From an uncultured Erysipelotrichaceae bacterium (GTDB lineage: Bacteria; Bacillota_I; Bacilli_A; RF39; UBA660): DNA of 38,528 nt. This document shows, one piece after another, positions 1 through 9,735 of the stretch. Location of the stretch: assembly GCA_902778125.1 (NCBI GenBank), contig CACYWH010000006.1, forward strand, positions 1 through 38,528, read 5' to 3'. A program made the translations under genes and the position numbers. Position 1 is the first letter of the stretch. Each line of letters begins with the position of its first letter. The notes under the pieces are model-generated. The model saw nothing but the letters and a program-made list of their open reading frames with translations, was not told the DNA's origin and ran no database searches.

Positions 1-57
1 ACTTTACTGATATTTTTATAAAAATATTGTTTTTTCTTCAAAAATTATTCCAAACAA

Positions 58-85
58 AAACCTCAGTTTTTAAAAACTGGGGTTT
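58..85 (-). terminator. Intrinsic terminator after the PBP gene
   Basis: An inverted repeat with arms of about 13 bp and a 2-nt loop is followed on the minus strand by a T-rich run. It lies about 30 bp past the stop of the minus-strand PBP gene. One pair is A-C on the minus strand but G-U on the plus strand, so it could also end a plus-strand transcript entering from outside the window. Confidence 0.6.
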
Positions 86-116
86 GTCTACAGTCTGAAT
101 TGACATAAGTCAATTT

Positions 117-2054
117 TTATTTTTTAGCTGCAAGTCCACCATTTCTATATATTAATCCAGATGGTCTATCGTATGTTGAATTTTTTTCTAATATATCTTT
201 TACTATTTCTCTTTGTATTTTAGTTCTTTCATTCCATGCATGTGTTGTAGTATTATATGTGCTTTTTGTTAATTTATCATATCCATACCAAATGGCTATA
301 CTATAATCTGGACTAAATGTTACTGTCCAAGCATCTTGAACAACTTTAGTAGAAAGTCCTAGTTTCTTTAATGTTTTATCATCATAACTGCTTGTACCAG
401 TTTTAACAGATACATCTGTTCCTTTTACTTTAGCAGCAGATGTTGTTGCTTTTTTTAACATATATGCAATCATGTAAGCAGTTGTTTCTTTCATTACTCT
501 TTTCTTTTCAAAGTTAAAGTCTCTTACAAGATCACCTTCTGAAGTTTTATATACTATTTTAGTTATAGAATGTGGTTCTGTAAAATAGCCACCATTTCCA
601 AATGAGGCATAAGCTCCTGCTAGTTCAACAGGAGATACTCCTGTAAATGCACCTATTGAGTGAGCTTCATGTATGAACTTTGAATTTCCAAAATATTCAG
701 GTATTATTCCAAGGGATGTAACAAAATTATTAATTTTAGAGTTAGATACTTTTTGAAATGCTTGTAGTGCACAAGTGTTTCTTGATCTTATTAAGCATTG
801 CTCAAGCGTCAATGTTCCCTGGTATTTATTATCTACATTATGCATAACCCCACCATTTGTATATCTAACAGGCTTATCAACAAAAGTTGTATGTGTTCCC
901 CAGCCGTTATATTCTATACCTGGCCCATAATCAAATATTGGCTTTGCAGTACTTCCGGGGTGACGTTTGATTTGTGTGGCATAATTTAGTGACATTTCAC
1001 TATTTTTAAATCTTCCAGCACCTACTGCAATTATTGCTCCGGTGTCATTATCAATTACTCCGACTCCTACTTGTACTTTATCATCTTTAAAATCATGATC
1101 ATTATAAAAGTCATTTATTACATCTTGCTTACTTCTTACTAATGTTGAATATATATCCATTGATACTTCGTATGGGTTATTTCCAGTTCTATCAATTACC
1201 TCTTGTACAACAGTATCAATAAATCCTTGGTATCTATTAATGGATTTACTTTGTTTTCTTATAATATTTTCTACTTGTACTCTTTTTGCTTTATCTGCTT
1301 GTTCTTCATTAATATATCCATGTCTTAACATTAAATTAATTACTTCATTTTTTCTTGCATTTGTTTTATCTGGATTAACATATGGATCATATTCTCCTGG
1401 TGCTTGAAACATGCCTGCTATCATAGCGGCTTCAACTAGATTTAAATCTTTAATATCTTTATTAAAGTATGTTTTACTTGCCATTTGAACACCATATGTT
1501 CCTGCTCCTAGATATGGTGCATTAACATAAAATTCTATAATTTCTTTTTTTGAATAATCCTTTTCAATCTTAAAAACAGACATATATATATCAGTAAATT
1601 TACGTATTATACCATCAAATCCTTGGCTTTCTGTTGAAGTGAATGTATTTTTAGAAACTTGCATTGTTAGAGTTGATGCTCCACCTGCATCATTTCCCAT
1701 TAAGAAACCATACCCAGCTTTTACAAATCTATATATATCAAATCCTTTATGTTCAAAAAATCTTGAATCTTCTGTTGCTATAATTGCATCAAGTAATACT
1801 TGAGGTAAATCATCATATTCAACAAGTGTTCTTTTTTCATTACCAATTGTTGCGATTAGTGTCCCTTTAGAATCATATATATTTGATGATTCTTTTCTAT
1901 AAAGAAGTTCTGTTTTGAATTCAGGAGCATCTAAATAAATGTATAATGAGAAGCCAAAGAAAAAAATTGCAGCTAAAATAAGCACACAAAAGAAAAAGAC
2001 TGTTAATTTATATAGTATTCTGTGATTACTTTTATTTTTCTTGTTTTTCTTCAT
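117..2054 (-). CDS. Class A penicillin-binding protein (bifunctional transglycosylase/transpeptidase)
   Basis: Polymerises glycan strands from lipid II and cross-links their peptides outside the cytoplasmic membrane. The 645-aa protein has a Lys/Asn-rich cytoplasmic start, one membrane anchor (about residues 16-40), a GT51 domain with the catalytic Glu in TEDSRFFEH (Glu95), and a transpeptidase domain with STAK (Ser368), SRN (Ser424) and KTGT (Lys551). All key catalytic motifs are intact. The ATG at 2054 is chosen because GAGG lies 6 nt upstream; a TTG four codons earlier has no ribosome site. Divergent from the lipid kinase gene. Length fits a compact PBP1A. Family assignment is secure; the exact paralogue is not. 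Confidence 0.95.
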   Translation of the reverse strand: MKKNKKNKSNHRILYKLTVFFFCVLILAAIFFFGFSLYIYLDAPEFKTELLYRKESSNIYDSKGTLIATIGNEKRTLVEYDDLPQVLLDAIIATEDSRFFEHKGFDIYRFVKAGYGFLMGNDAGGASTLTMQVSKNTFTSTESQGFDGIIRKFTDIYMSVFKIEKDYSKKEIIEFYVNAPYLGAGTYGVQMASKTYFNKDIKDLNLVEAAMIAGMFQAPGEYDPYVNPDKTNARKNEVINLMLRHGYINEEQADKAKRVQVENIIRKQSKSINRYQGFIDTVVQEVIDRTGNNPYEVSMDIYSTLVRSKQDVINDFYNDHDFKDDKVQVGVGVIDNDTGAIIAVGAGRFKNSEMSLNYATQIKRHPGSTAKPIFDYGPGIEYNGWGTHTTFVDKPVRYTNGGVMHNVDNKYQGTLTLEQCLIRSRNTCALQAFQKVSNSKINNFVTSLGIIPEYFGNSKFIHEAHSIGAFTGVSPVELAGAYASFGNGGYFTEPHSITKIVYKTSEGDLVRDFNFEKKRVMKETTAYMIAYMLKKATTSAAKVKGTDVSVKTGTSSYDDKTLKKLGLSTKVVQDAWTVTFSPDYSIAIWYGYDKLTKSTYNTTTHAWNERTKIQREIVKDILEKNSTYDRPSGLIYRNGGLAAKK

Positions 2055-2183
2055 TTTTGACCTCAACTAACTTAATATTATATTACAAATATATTATAAA
2101 CGGAATACTAAATTTTATTATTTTTTAATATATTTTTTTTGTGATATAATTATAATATATTTTATTAAAAGGAAATGGTTTAT

Positions 2184-3113
2184 ATGAAAAAATGTGTAGT
2201 TATTTATAATCCAAATAGTGGTAAATTAAGTAATAGAGGAGATATTAAAAAAATATATAGATTATTTGAGAATTATGGATATGAAACAGAAATAATTTAT
2301 ACAGAATATAGAGGACATGCTAAAGAAATTACTAAAAAGCTCAAAGATGTGGATTTATTGCTTTGCGCTGGAGGAGATGGAACTTTAAATGAGGTAATAT
2401 CAGGAAACATCGAAAGAAAGGAACCAATACTTCTTGGTCATTTACCTCTTGGCAGTGTTAATGATGTAGCTCATATGTATGGAATGAGTAATAATACTGA
2501 AAAAAATATTGTTATGCTTTTAAATGGTGTTGAGAAAAATATAGATGTATGTTTAATAAATAACAATCCATTTGTATATGTCGCATGTATTGGTGCTTTT
2601 GTTGACATTTCATATTCCACACCTAGAAAATTAAAAGAAAAATATGGTAGATTCGCATATATTCTTCACGGAATAAGTCAATTAAAACAAAAACTTAAAT
2701 TTTTTAATGTTAAATATACTGTTGATGGTAAAACATATGAAAAAAGATTCTCATTTATTTTTATTACGAATTCTAATAGAATAGGTGGAGTAGATAATAT
2801 TTATGATGATGTTAAATTAGATGACAATAAATTTGAAGTGTTGATGTGTAATATTAAAAATAAATGGGATATATTTAAAGCACTTTATTATTTAAAAAGA
2901 AAAGAACTTGATGAAATCAAAGGATTTACATATTTAAAAACAGATAATATTAAATTAGAGTTCGATGAGATACCTCCATCTTGGTGTATTGATGGTGATG
3001 AACTAACTCATAATACTAAGACATTTGAAATTAGAATTAACAAAGATAATAATATGGTTTTACCAACTAAGAATATTAGTAAATTGTTTGAAAATAAGGA
3101 TGTAGATGAATAA
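2184..3113 (+). CDS. Diacylglycerol/lipid kinase (DagK catalytic domain, YegS/DgkB-like)
   Basis: Soluble lipid kinase of the NAD-kinase/diacylglycerol-kinase superfamily, probably phosphorylating diacylglycerol for return to phospholipid synthesis. The 309-aa protein opens with a typical IYNPNSGK strand, then has the nucleotide-loop signature GGDGTLNEV and a PLGSVNDVA motif (usually P-x-G-T-x-N-D-x-A). The ATG at 2184 sits 10 nt after GGA; the ATG at 2175 is only 2 nt from it and is unlikely. A strong hairpin overlaps the stop, so it is probably transcribed alone. Substrate is inferred from the family. Confidence 0.85.
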   Translation: MKKCVVIYNPNSGKLSNRGDIKKIYRLFENYGYETEIIYTEYRGHAKEITKKLKDVDLLLCAGGDGTLNEVISGNIERKEPILLGHLPLGSVNDVAHMYGMSNNTEKNIVMLLNGVEKNIDVCLINNNPFVYVACIGAFVDISYSTPRKLKEKYGRFAYILHGISQLKQKLKFFNVKYTVDGKTYEKRFSFIFITNSNRIGGVDNIYDDVKLDDNKFEVLMCNIKNKWDIFKALYYLKRKELDEIKGFTYLKTDNIKLEFDEIPPSWCIDGDELTHNTKTFEIRINKDNNMVLPTKNISKLFENKDVDE

Positions 3114-3130
3114 TCTATATCCTTATTTTA
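3094..3130 (+). terminator. Intrinsic terminator of the lipid kinase gene
   Basis: A 12-bp stem (one G-U pair) with a 5-nt loop spans the stop codon at 3111-3113 and is followed by a T-rich tail. Confidence 0.8.
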
Positions 3131-3210
3131 CATTTTTAATGTTAATAGTTTGTTAATAATATTTTTAATAGTTAAATTTTTGTTTATAATATATATGTAG
3201 GAGTATAGGT

Positions 3211-4173
3211 ATGGAAATAATAAAAGCTATGGTTTTAATGGTAGTTGGCTTTATTCTTTTGATAAAAGCTTCTGATATTTTTGTAGATGCAGTTAGTTCT
3301 ATTGCAACTAATTTTAAAATGTCTAAAATGATGATTGCTCTTACTGTTGCAGCATTTGGAACCTGTGCCCCTGAACTTGCTATATCATTTAATAGTATCA
3401 GTAATGGTGTTGGGGATATTGCTCTTGCAAATGTACTTGGAAGTAATGTTGTTAATATTTTATTAGTAATAGGATTAGCTGCATTTATAACACCTATTAA
3501 AGTTAAAAATGAGGTGATTAAAGAAGAGTTACCTATATTGTTATCAACAACTGCATTATTCTCTGTTTGTATACTAACGCACTACATTGGGCCTTATCCC
3601 GATGGATTTATTTTAGGAAGAGTTGATGGAATTTTATTTGTAATATTGTTTATATTATTTATAGTTTATATTATTTCAGTAGTTAGAGCTAAAAAAGGTT
3701 TCTTTGAAAGTTCTAATCCAAAATATTCAATGATAAAATCAATTATTTATACAATTGTTTGTTGCGTTGTAATTATTTTTGCAAGTGATCTTGTTGTTGA
3801 TAATGCTAAAATTCTAGCTACTAGTTTAAATGTAAGTACTAAATTAATAACTATGACATTAGTAGTTATTGGTACTTCATTGCCAGAAATGACTATGACT
3901 GTTGTTGCTGCCCGTAAAGGAGAATTTGACATTGCTCTTGGAAATATTATTGGAACAAATATATTTAATATTGGAGTTGTTTTAGGACTTCCTTTAATAA
4001 TATATGGAGGTTTTTCATCATATAATTTCAATTTAATTGATATTCTTGCTGTGTTACTTGCAGCAGTTACATTATATTTATTTGCGCGTAATGATAAGAT
4101 ATTATCTAAACTAGAAGGGTTTGTAATGTTACTTATGTTTATACTTTATTACATATATATCTTCTTTCAATAA
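3211..4173 (+). CDS. Calcium/sodium antiporter (CaCA family, YrbG-like)
   Basis: Integral membrane exchanger, probably extruding Ca2+ against Na+ or H+. The 320-aa protein is almost entirely hydrophobic, with about ten membrane segments in two inverted halves. Both alpha-repeats are present: GTCAPELAISF near residue 50 and GTSLPEMTMTV near residue 223, each with the conserved acidic residue in a (C/S)xPE context. A later GNIIGTNIFN matches the repeat's second half. Start supported by GGAG 7 nt upstream. Transcribed separately from the kinase by position of the terminator. Ion specificity is not visible. Confidence 0.92.
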   Translation: MEIIKAMVLMVVGFILLIKASDIFVDAVSSIATNFKMSKMMIALTVAAFGTCAPELAISFNSISNGVGDIALANVLGSNVVNILLVIGLAAFITPIKVKNEVIKEELPILLSTTALFSVCILTHYIGPYPDGFILGRVDGILFVILFILFIVYIISVVRAKKGFFESSNPKYSMIKSIIYTIVCCVVIIFASDLVVDNAKILATSLNVSTKLITMTLVVIGTSLPEMTMTVVAARKGEFDIALGNIIGTNIFNIGVVLGLPLIIYGGFSSYNFNLIDILAVLLAAVTLYLFARNDKILSKLEGFVMLLMFILYYIYIFFQ

Positions 4174-4229
4174 CTTGCATTAAGTAATATAAATATAATA
4201 TAATTATTTTTGATGAATCGAGGTAAAAA

Positions 4230-5120
4230 ATGAAAAAGAAATTTGGTGACAGAAGAGATGGAAAAAAGGTAAGAGATTTAGATGGAATGCATAACATTAT
4301 GCTTGAACTAATGCCTAAAAGATGTGATGCAGATGTTTATAGTAATGTTAAAATAGATGTAACAAATTTAAAAAAATATGTAGAAAAATATAAGAAAGAA
4401 CATCCTGAAAGTAAGATAACTTTTTTCCATGCATTTGCGATGGCATTTGGGAAAGTTATTTATAATAAACCATTATTAAATAGATTTATAATTAATAGTA
4501 CTTATTATGATAGAAATGAAGTTGTACTTGCTTTTGTTGCTAAAATAGCATTTGAAGAAAATAGTGAAGAAATAATGATTAATATTCCTATTGAAAAGGA
4601 TGATAATATATTTACAGTTAGAGATAAAATATCATCTAGGGTCGAAAAAGTTAGAAACACTAAGACATCAACAGATGATAAGAGAAGTGGAACTAATAAT
4701 ATAGTAGATGTAGTTGGACATTTTCCAAAGTTTCTTAGAAAAGCAGTTGTGGGTATATTAAAAAGTTTTGATAAGCATGATTTATTACCAAAAGATATAA
4801 TGGAAGATAACTTATATTATAGTACAGCTATACTTTCAAATTTAGGTAACTTGGGTATTGGTTCAATATATCATCATTTAACAGACTTTGGTACTAGTTC
4901 AATTTTAGCTACAATGGGAAAAATACATAAAGAAACAATAGTGGATGAAAAAGGTAAAACAAAGGTAATAGATGTTTGTGACTTTGGTGTTAACTTAGAT
5001 GAAAGAATTGCGGATGGTTTTTATTTTGCAAAGTCATTATTATTACTTGAATATATATTAAAAAATCCAGAATTATTAGAAGGAAGAGCCGATGACAAGA
5101 TCGAAATTAGAGAAGATTAA
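4230..5120 (+). CDS. 2-oxoacid dehydrogenase E2-like acyltransferase without lipoyl domain; catalytic His replaced
   Basis: Fold of the chloramphenicol acetyltransferase/E2 catalytic domain (296 aa) without lipoyl or E1/E3-binding domains. Near residue 265 the E2 motif DHRxxDG reads DERIADG, so the general-base His is Glu here. The segment SNLGNLGIGSIYHH resembles the GSLG loop of E2-like proteins. From memory, related gut Firmicutes proteins share DERxxDG, so the change may be a family trait and not decay. It overlaps the acyl-CoA ligase gene by 29 bp, which suggests joint handling of an acyl-CoA or acyl-adenylate. Start follows GAGGT. Whether it is an enzyme, scaffold or CoA-ester binder is unknown. 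Confidence 0.75.
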   Translation: MKKKFGDRRDGKKVRDLDGMHNIMLELMPKRCDADVYSNVKIDVTNLKKYVEKYKKEHPESKITFFHAFAMAFGKVIYNKPLLNRFIINSTYYDRNEVVLAFVAKIAFEENSEEIMINIPIEKDDNIFTVRDKISSRVEKVRNTKTSTDDKRSGTNNIVDVVGHFPKFLRKAVVGILKSFDKHDLLPKDIMEDNLYYSTAILSNLGNLGIGSIYHHLTDFGTSSILATMGKIHKETIVDEKGKTKVIDVCDFGVNLDERIADGFYFAKSLLLLEYILKNPELLEGRADDKIEIRED

Positions 5121-6933
5121 GGAAAAAGAGGAAAAAAGAAAATTAAAAGAGGAAAATAAAAGAAAGAAAGAAGAAGAAAAATTAAAATTAAAAGAGGAAA
5201 AAGAATTAAAAAAGCAAATTAAAAAGGGAATTATTCCAACGCCATTTGTCAAATATTATCCGGATGGAGTGACTTTTAATTTGGAATATCCTAAAGTAAC
5301 TATGGTAGGATATTTACTAGAAAGTGTTGCTAGATATCCTGATTTAGTTGCTATAGAATATTATGGTAGAACATATAGGTATAGAGAATTCTATGAGATG
5401 ATAAGAGATACAGCTAAATCATTAAGGTCTCAAGGAGTAAAAGAAGGCGATAAAGTAGCAATTTGCATGCCAAATACTCCTCAGGCAGTAATGATGTTTT
5501 ATGCTACAAATATGGTTGGAGCTATAGCTGCTTTAATCCATCCTTTATCTGCTGAAAATGAAATAGAACAATACATTAATGAAAGTGGTGCTACTTTTTT
5601 ATTAACACTTGATTTGGTATACGATAAAATTCATAATATTGTTGATAAAACATGTGTTAAAAAAATTGTTGTTGCCTCAGTAGGCGAAAGTCTTAAAAAT
5701 ATTAAAAAATTCTTATATAAATTTAAGAGTAGAGGAATAGTGCCTAAAATAGAGTTGACTGATAATATTATGACTTGGAAAGAATTCCTTAATTATGGAT
5801 ATGATTATGAAGGTGAAGTTGCTTGTTTAAAGGGAGCAGATGATGCTGCTGTAATATTATATAGTGGTGGTACAAGTGGAAATCCTAAGGGTATATTACT
5901 TTCTAATTACAATTTTAATGCACTTGCACTAAGTTGCCATAAAATGATTGAACAATCTGGTCCAGGTGAATCAATTTTAGCACTTCTTCCAATCTTCCAT
6001 GGATTTGGATTAGGAGTGTGTATTCATACTACTTTGTGTTGCGGCATGAGAGTTGTATTGGTACCTAATTTTTCACCTAAAGATTTTGTAAAATTATTAT
6101 ATAAACATAAAATATCAATTGTTTGCGCAGTACCATCATTATATGAATCCATGACTAAAATGAAAATTGGTAAAAATGATTTGTCTCATTTTAAGTGTGC
6201 TATTAGTGGTGGAGACTTCATGTCAAAAGATTTAAAAGAAAAGGTTGATAAATACTTACATGAACATGGTAGTACTGCCGAAGTAAGAGTAGGATATGGT
6301 TTGACAGAGGCATCTGCCGCTACATGTGCAACTCCAACTGGAGCATATAAAGAGGGTTCTATTGGAATACCTTTTCCTGGGACATATTATAAGATAGTAA
6401 AAGTTGGAACTCATGATGAAGTTAGACGTGGAGAAGATGGTGAAATATGTATTTGTGGGCCTACTGTAATGATGGGTTATTTAAATAATTTACAAGAAAC
6501 AGTACAAGCACTACAAATCCATGAAGACGGAAGAACATGGCTACATACTGGTGATATTGGTTCAATGGATAAAGATGGCTACATATTTTTTAAACAAAGA
6601 GTAAAAAGAATAATAATTTCAAATGGATATAATTTATATCCTAGTCACATTGAAACAATCATTAATAGTCATCCTTATGTATTTACTAGTACTGTAATTG
6701 GTATACCTCATCCTAAAAAGGTACAGGTTGCTAAAGCATTTATCATTTTAAAAGATGGTATTAAGCCTACAAAAGATGTTGAAAAAAGTATTAAAGAGCA
6801 CTGTGAAAAGAATCTTGCTAAATATTCATTACCATCTGTATATGAATTTAGAGATTCTCTTCCAAAAACATTAGTTGGTAAAGTTGCTTATAGAAAATTA
6901 ATGGATGAAGAGGAAAAGAGAAGTGGAAAATAA
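5092..6933 (+). CDS. AMP-forming acyl-CoA ligase (ANL superfamily) with charged N-terminal helix
   Basis: Adenylates a carboxylic acid and presumably transfers it to CoA. The 613-aa protein has the adenylate-forming motifs in order: P-loop YSGGTSGNPKGI (about 257-268), GYGLTEAS (about 402), HTGDIG (about 483), NGYNLYPSHIE, and the C-terminal LPKTLVGKV containing the catalytic Lys. Residues 5-48 are almost pure Lys/Glu with Leu, a predicted long charged helix that normal acyl-CoA synthetases lack. Start ATG follows GAAGGA. Overlaps genes on both sides, so the three are surely co-transcribed. Acid substrate (fatty, branched or aromatic) cannot be read from sequence. Confidence 0.9.
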   Translation: MTRSKLEKIKEKEEKRKLKEENKRKKEEEKLKLKEEKELKKQIKKGIIPTPFVKYYPDGVTFNLEYPKVTMVGYLLESVARYPDLVAIEYYGRTYRYREFYEMIRDTAKSLRSQGVKEGDKVAICMPNTPQAVMMFYATNMVGAIAALIHPLSAENEIEQYINESGATFLLTLDLVYDKIHNIVDKTCVKKIVVASVGESLKNIKKFLYKFKSRGIVPKIELTDNIMTWKEFLNYGYDYEGEVACLKGADDAAVILYSGGTSGNPKGILLSNYNFNALALSCHKMIEQSGPGESILALLPIFHGFGLGVCIHTTLCCGMRVVLVPNFSPKDFVKLLYKHKISIVCAVPSLYESMTKMKIGKNDLSHFKCAISGGDFMSKDLKEKVDKYLHEHGSTAEVRVGYGLTEASAATCATPTGAYKEGSIGIPFPGTYYKIVKVGTHDEVRRGEDGEICICGPTVMMGYLNNLQETVQALQIHEDGRTWLHTGDIGSMDKDGYIFFKQRVKRIIISNGYNLYPSHIETIINSHPYVFTSTVIGIPHPKKVQVAKAFIILKDGIKPTKDVEKSIKEHCEKNLAKYSLPSVYEFRDSLPKTLVGKVAYRKLMDEEEKRSGK

Positions 6934-7936
6934 TTTACCTAGTGAAAATGAAAAGCTTTATGCTAAAGTGTATTCAAGATTTAAAGGATCTGATTTCTTT
7001 AGTGTGGTGGAAGATGGGTATGATTATTTAAATGGTCAAATAGATAGAGTATTAGAGAGTTTAAAAAATAGAGATTTAACAAGTGTGTATTCTGAGTACT
7101 ATACTATTGAAGATACTCTATCACTTGTAGATAGTTTCTTTAGGGAAGTAATAGGTGAAGAATGTGCTGATGCTTTTAATAAAGCTGTTAAAAGTGGAAA
7201 TATCGAATTATATGATAAATATGATTTAGAGGAGGCCAGTGTACATCCAGTAGGAGATGAAATTGGACCTCATTATAGATTAATAAATGAAGAACAATTT
7301 GATGAAAATGGCAAATATTTATACACAAACGCTCATAAAAATGTAGAAAATCCTCTAGAACATGATATATATGACGTTTACACTCTTGTTCATGAATTTA
7401 TACATTCAACTAATGATAGATATAAAAATATGTATAAAAGTGATAGAGAATTGTTAACAGAAAGCGTGTCTATAACATATGAATTCATATTGTATGATTA
7501 TTTAAAATCTAAAGGTATATCTCCAAATGAGATTGGTAATCCTATTAAAGATAGAATGAGGCATTTAAAAAGACATGCTAGTAATATGCGTTATATTTTA
7601 AAAATGTTAAACAAAGTTAGGACAGATGAAAATTTAAAAAACATACAATTTGATTTTTCAAATGATGACGAGAAGAAAGCAGTACTTGATAAATATGCTG
7701 ACTTTTGTGCTGAAGTCAAATATTATATTGGTACATTAATTGCAACTGTGAATTACAAAAACTATATTGATGGTAAATTAAGTCTAAAAACTCTTGAAAC
7801 ATATAATTTTTCAATAGATGAATATAACGAATTAGACAGTTTACCTATATTATTTGAAACATTACCTACAAATGATGAGGTAGTTAGCGATTTAGAATGT
7901 TTACTTGATAGCATAACTGAAGGAAAAAAATTATAA
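6923..7936 (+). CDS. Putative HExxH zinc metalloprotein of unknown family
   Basis: 337 aa, mostly charged and soluble, no signal peptide or clear membrane segment. Residues 157-161 read HEFIH, followed 19 residues later by a Glu in LLTES (Glu180). This is the HExxH-(x)n-E pattern of gluzincin peptidases, so a zinc site is plausible, but I do not recognise the family and the protease role is inference. The GTG at 6923 is preferred because GAGG stands 9 nt before it; the ATG at 6905 has no site. It overlaps the ligase gene by 11 bp and ends in a strong terminator, so it is the last gene of the unit beginning at 4230. Confidence 0.7.
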   Translation: MENNLPSENEKLYAKVYSRFKGSDFFSVVEDGYDYLNGQIDRVLESLKNRDLTSVYSEYYTIEDTLSLVDSFFREVIGEECADAFNKAVKSGNIELYDKYDLEEASVHPVGDEIGPHYRLINEEQFDENGKYLYTNAHKNVENPLEHDIYDVYTLVHEFIHSTNDRYKNMYKSDRELLTESVSITYEFILYDYLKSKGISPNEIGNPIKDRMRHLKRHASNMRYILKMLNKVRTDENLKNIQFDFSNDDEKKAVLDKYADFCAEVKYYIGTLIATVNYKNYIDGKLSLKTLETYNFSIDEYNELDSLPILFETLPTNDEVVSDLECLLDSITEGKKL

Positions 7937-7963
7937 AATCATCTTAATAGATGATTTTATTTC
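7935..7963 (+). terminator. Intrinsic terminator after the HExxH gene
   Basis: A perfect 10-bp stem with a 4-nt loop starts inside the stop codon and is followed by a T-rich tail. Confidence 0.8.
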
Positions 7964-8044
7964 AAATTTAAATAATTTAATCTTTTATATTTCAAAAACA
8001 TATCTTATGTGTTAAAATATTTAGTAGTAAGGAAGGTAACTATC

Positions 8045-8863
8045 GTGGGAAAAATAATATCATTAGTAAATCAAAAAGGTGGAGTAGGAAAAACAACAAC
8101 TAGTATAAATTTATCAAGTTCTTTAGGGCATTTTGATAAAAAAGTTTTACTAATTGACTTAGATCCACAAAGTAATAGTACTACTGGCCTTGGTATTGAT
8201 AGAGCAAAAATTAAAAAAAGCGTATATAATGTAATGATGGGAGAATGTTCTATTGAGGAAACAATTATAAAAACCCCATTTAAAAATCTTAGTATAATAC
8301 CTGCATTAATAGATTTAGCAGGAGTGGATATAGAACTTATTCAAATTAGTGTTCAAGATAAAGAATTTGTTATTACAGAGCAATTAAAAAAACAATTAGA
8401 AAGAATTAGAGATAGATACGATTTTATAATAATTGATTGTCCTCCTAACTTAGGAATTCTTACAACTAATGCTTTGGCTGCATCTGACTCAGTATTAATT
8501 CCTATACAATGTGAATATTATTCTTTAGAAGGCGTTAATCAATTATTACATACAGTGTTAAGAATACAACAAAAAGTTAATTCACATTTACAAATAGAAG
8601 GTGTCTTATTAACTATGTTAGATGGTAGAACATTACTTGGACTTGAAGTCGTAGAAGATGTAAGAAAATTCTTTAAAGAAAAGGTATTTAGTACTATTAT
8701 ACCTAGATTAGTTAAACTTGTAGAAGCACCATCTCATGGAAAACCAATAATTGAGTATGATCCAAAAAGTAAAGGTGCTCTTGCATATTTAAATTTAGCA
8801 AAAGAAGTAATAGATAGAAATGAAACAAATGGAAGAAGGGATGAAAATGGAGCAAAACAATAA
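8045..8863 (+). CDS. parA: ParA/Soj chromosome partitioning ATPase
   Basis: Deviant-Walker ATPase that works with ParB in origin segregation and replication control. The 272-aa protein starts at a GTG 8 nt after AAGGAAGG; an upstream in-frame GTG at 8009 lacks a site. The Walker A' loop KGGVGKTT (residues 11-18), IDLDPQSNST and Walker B IDCPPNLG are intact. Length matches Soj without the N-terminal DNA-binding extension of plasmid ParA. The next gene, parB, overlaps by 17 bp. A chromosomal soj/spo0J pair usually lies near oriC, so this region may be origin-proximal; no parS or DnaA box cluster was seen. Confidence 0.95.
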   Translation: MGKIISLVNQKGGVGKTTTSINLSSSLGHFDKKVLLIDLDPQSNSTTGLGIDRAKIKKSVYNVMMGECSIEETIIKTPFKNLSIIPALIDLAGVDIELIQISVQDKEFVITEQLKKQLERIRDRYDFIIIDCPPNLGILTTNALAASDSVLIPIQCEYYSLEGVNQLLHTVLRIQQKVNSHLQIEGVLLTMLDGRTLLGLEVVEDVRKFFKEKVFSTIIPRLVKLVEAPSHGKPIIEYDPKSKGALAYLNLAKEVIDRNETNGRRDENGAKQ

Positions 8864-9734
8864 AAGAAAAGCTTTAGGAAAAGGTTTAGAACAATTATTT
8901 AGTAATGAATCTTTATATGTTGATCCTCTTGAAGAAATTGTTGAAAATGCAAAAGAAGAAGATATTGTTGAATTAAAATTAAGTGAACTTAGAAGTAACC
9001 CATATCAACCTAGAACAACATTCGATCAGGAAAAACTAATGGAACTTGCTGATTCTATTAAAGAATTTGGGGTTTTAGAACCAATTATAGTTACAAAGGG
9101 TGTTAAAGGATATGAAATAGTTGCTGGTGAAAGAAGAAAAAAAGCAAGTGAACTTGCTGGTCTTGAAACAATACCTGCAATTATAAAAGAGTTTACTGAT
9201 GAAGAAATGATGCAAATCGCATTACTTGAAAACATTCAAAGAGAGGATTTATCTGCTATTGAAGAAGCTCAAGCTTATTCTAAATTATTAAAGTCTTTAA
9301 ATATAACACAGGAAGAATTGTCTAAAAAGATTGGTAAAAGTAGAAGTTATATAACAAATATGTTGGGTCTTCTAAGATTACCTGAAAGTGTTAAAAAAGA
9401 TATTCTTGATGGATATATAACTATGGGTCACGCTAAAGTATTAAGTAAGATAGAAGATAGTGAACAAATATTATATTTGGTAGACAAAATAAAAAAAGAT
9501 CATATTTCTGTTCGTACTTTAGAAGAACTTGCTAATAATCCTGTTTATAAAAGAAAAAATGAAATAGTAAAAGTAAAACCTGTAAATACATATGGTTTTG
9601 TTGAAGACGCATTAACTGATACAATTGGTAATAAAGTTAAAATTAAAAATAAGAAAATAGTAATTCCTTTTACTAATGATAAGGATTTAGAAAGAATACT
9701 TGAAATTTTAAAAATTGAAGTGAAAGTTGATTAA
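8847..9734 (+). CDS. parB: ParB/Spo0J chromosome partitioning protein
   Basis: Centromere-binding CTPase partner of ParA. The 295-aa protein has the typical N-terminal KRKALGKGLEQLF, the ParB/Srx domain with AGERRKKAS (the CTP-binding GERR region), and a helix-turn-helix in TQEELSKKIGKSRSYITN. Several in-frame ATGs exist; 8847 is chosen because AAGGG lies 6 nt before it and ParB proteins normally begin just ahead of the KRxALGKGL motif. The DUF951 gene starts one base after the stop. Start is the only uncertain point. Confidence 0.95.
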   Translation: MEQNNKRKALGKGLEQLFSNESLYVDPLEEIVENAKEEDIVELKLSELRSNPYQPRTTFDQEKLMELADSIKEFGVLEPIIVTKGVKGYEIVAGERRKKASELAGLETIPAIIKEFTDEEMMQIALLENIQREDLSAIEEAQAYSKLLKSLNITQEELSKKIGKSRSYITNMLGLLRLPESVKKDILDGYITMGHAKVLSKIEDSEQILYLVDKIKKDHISVRTLEELANNPVYKRKNEIVKVKPVNTYGFVEDALTDTIGNKVKIKNKKIVIPFTNDKDLERILEILKIEVKVD

Positions 9735-9735
9735 A

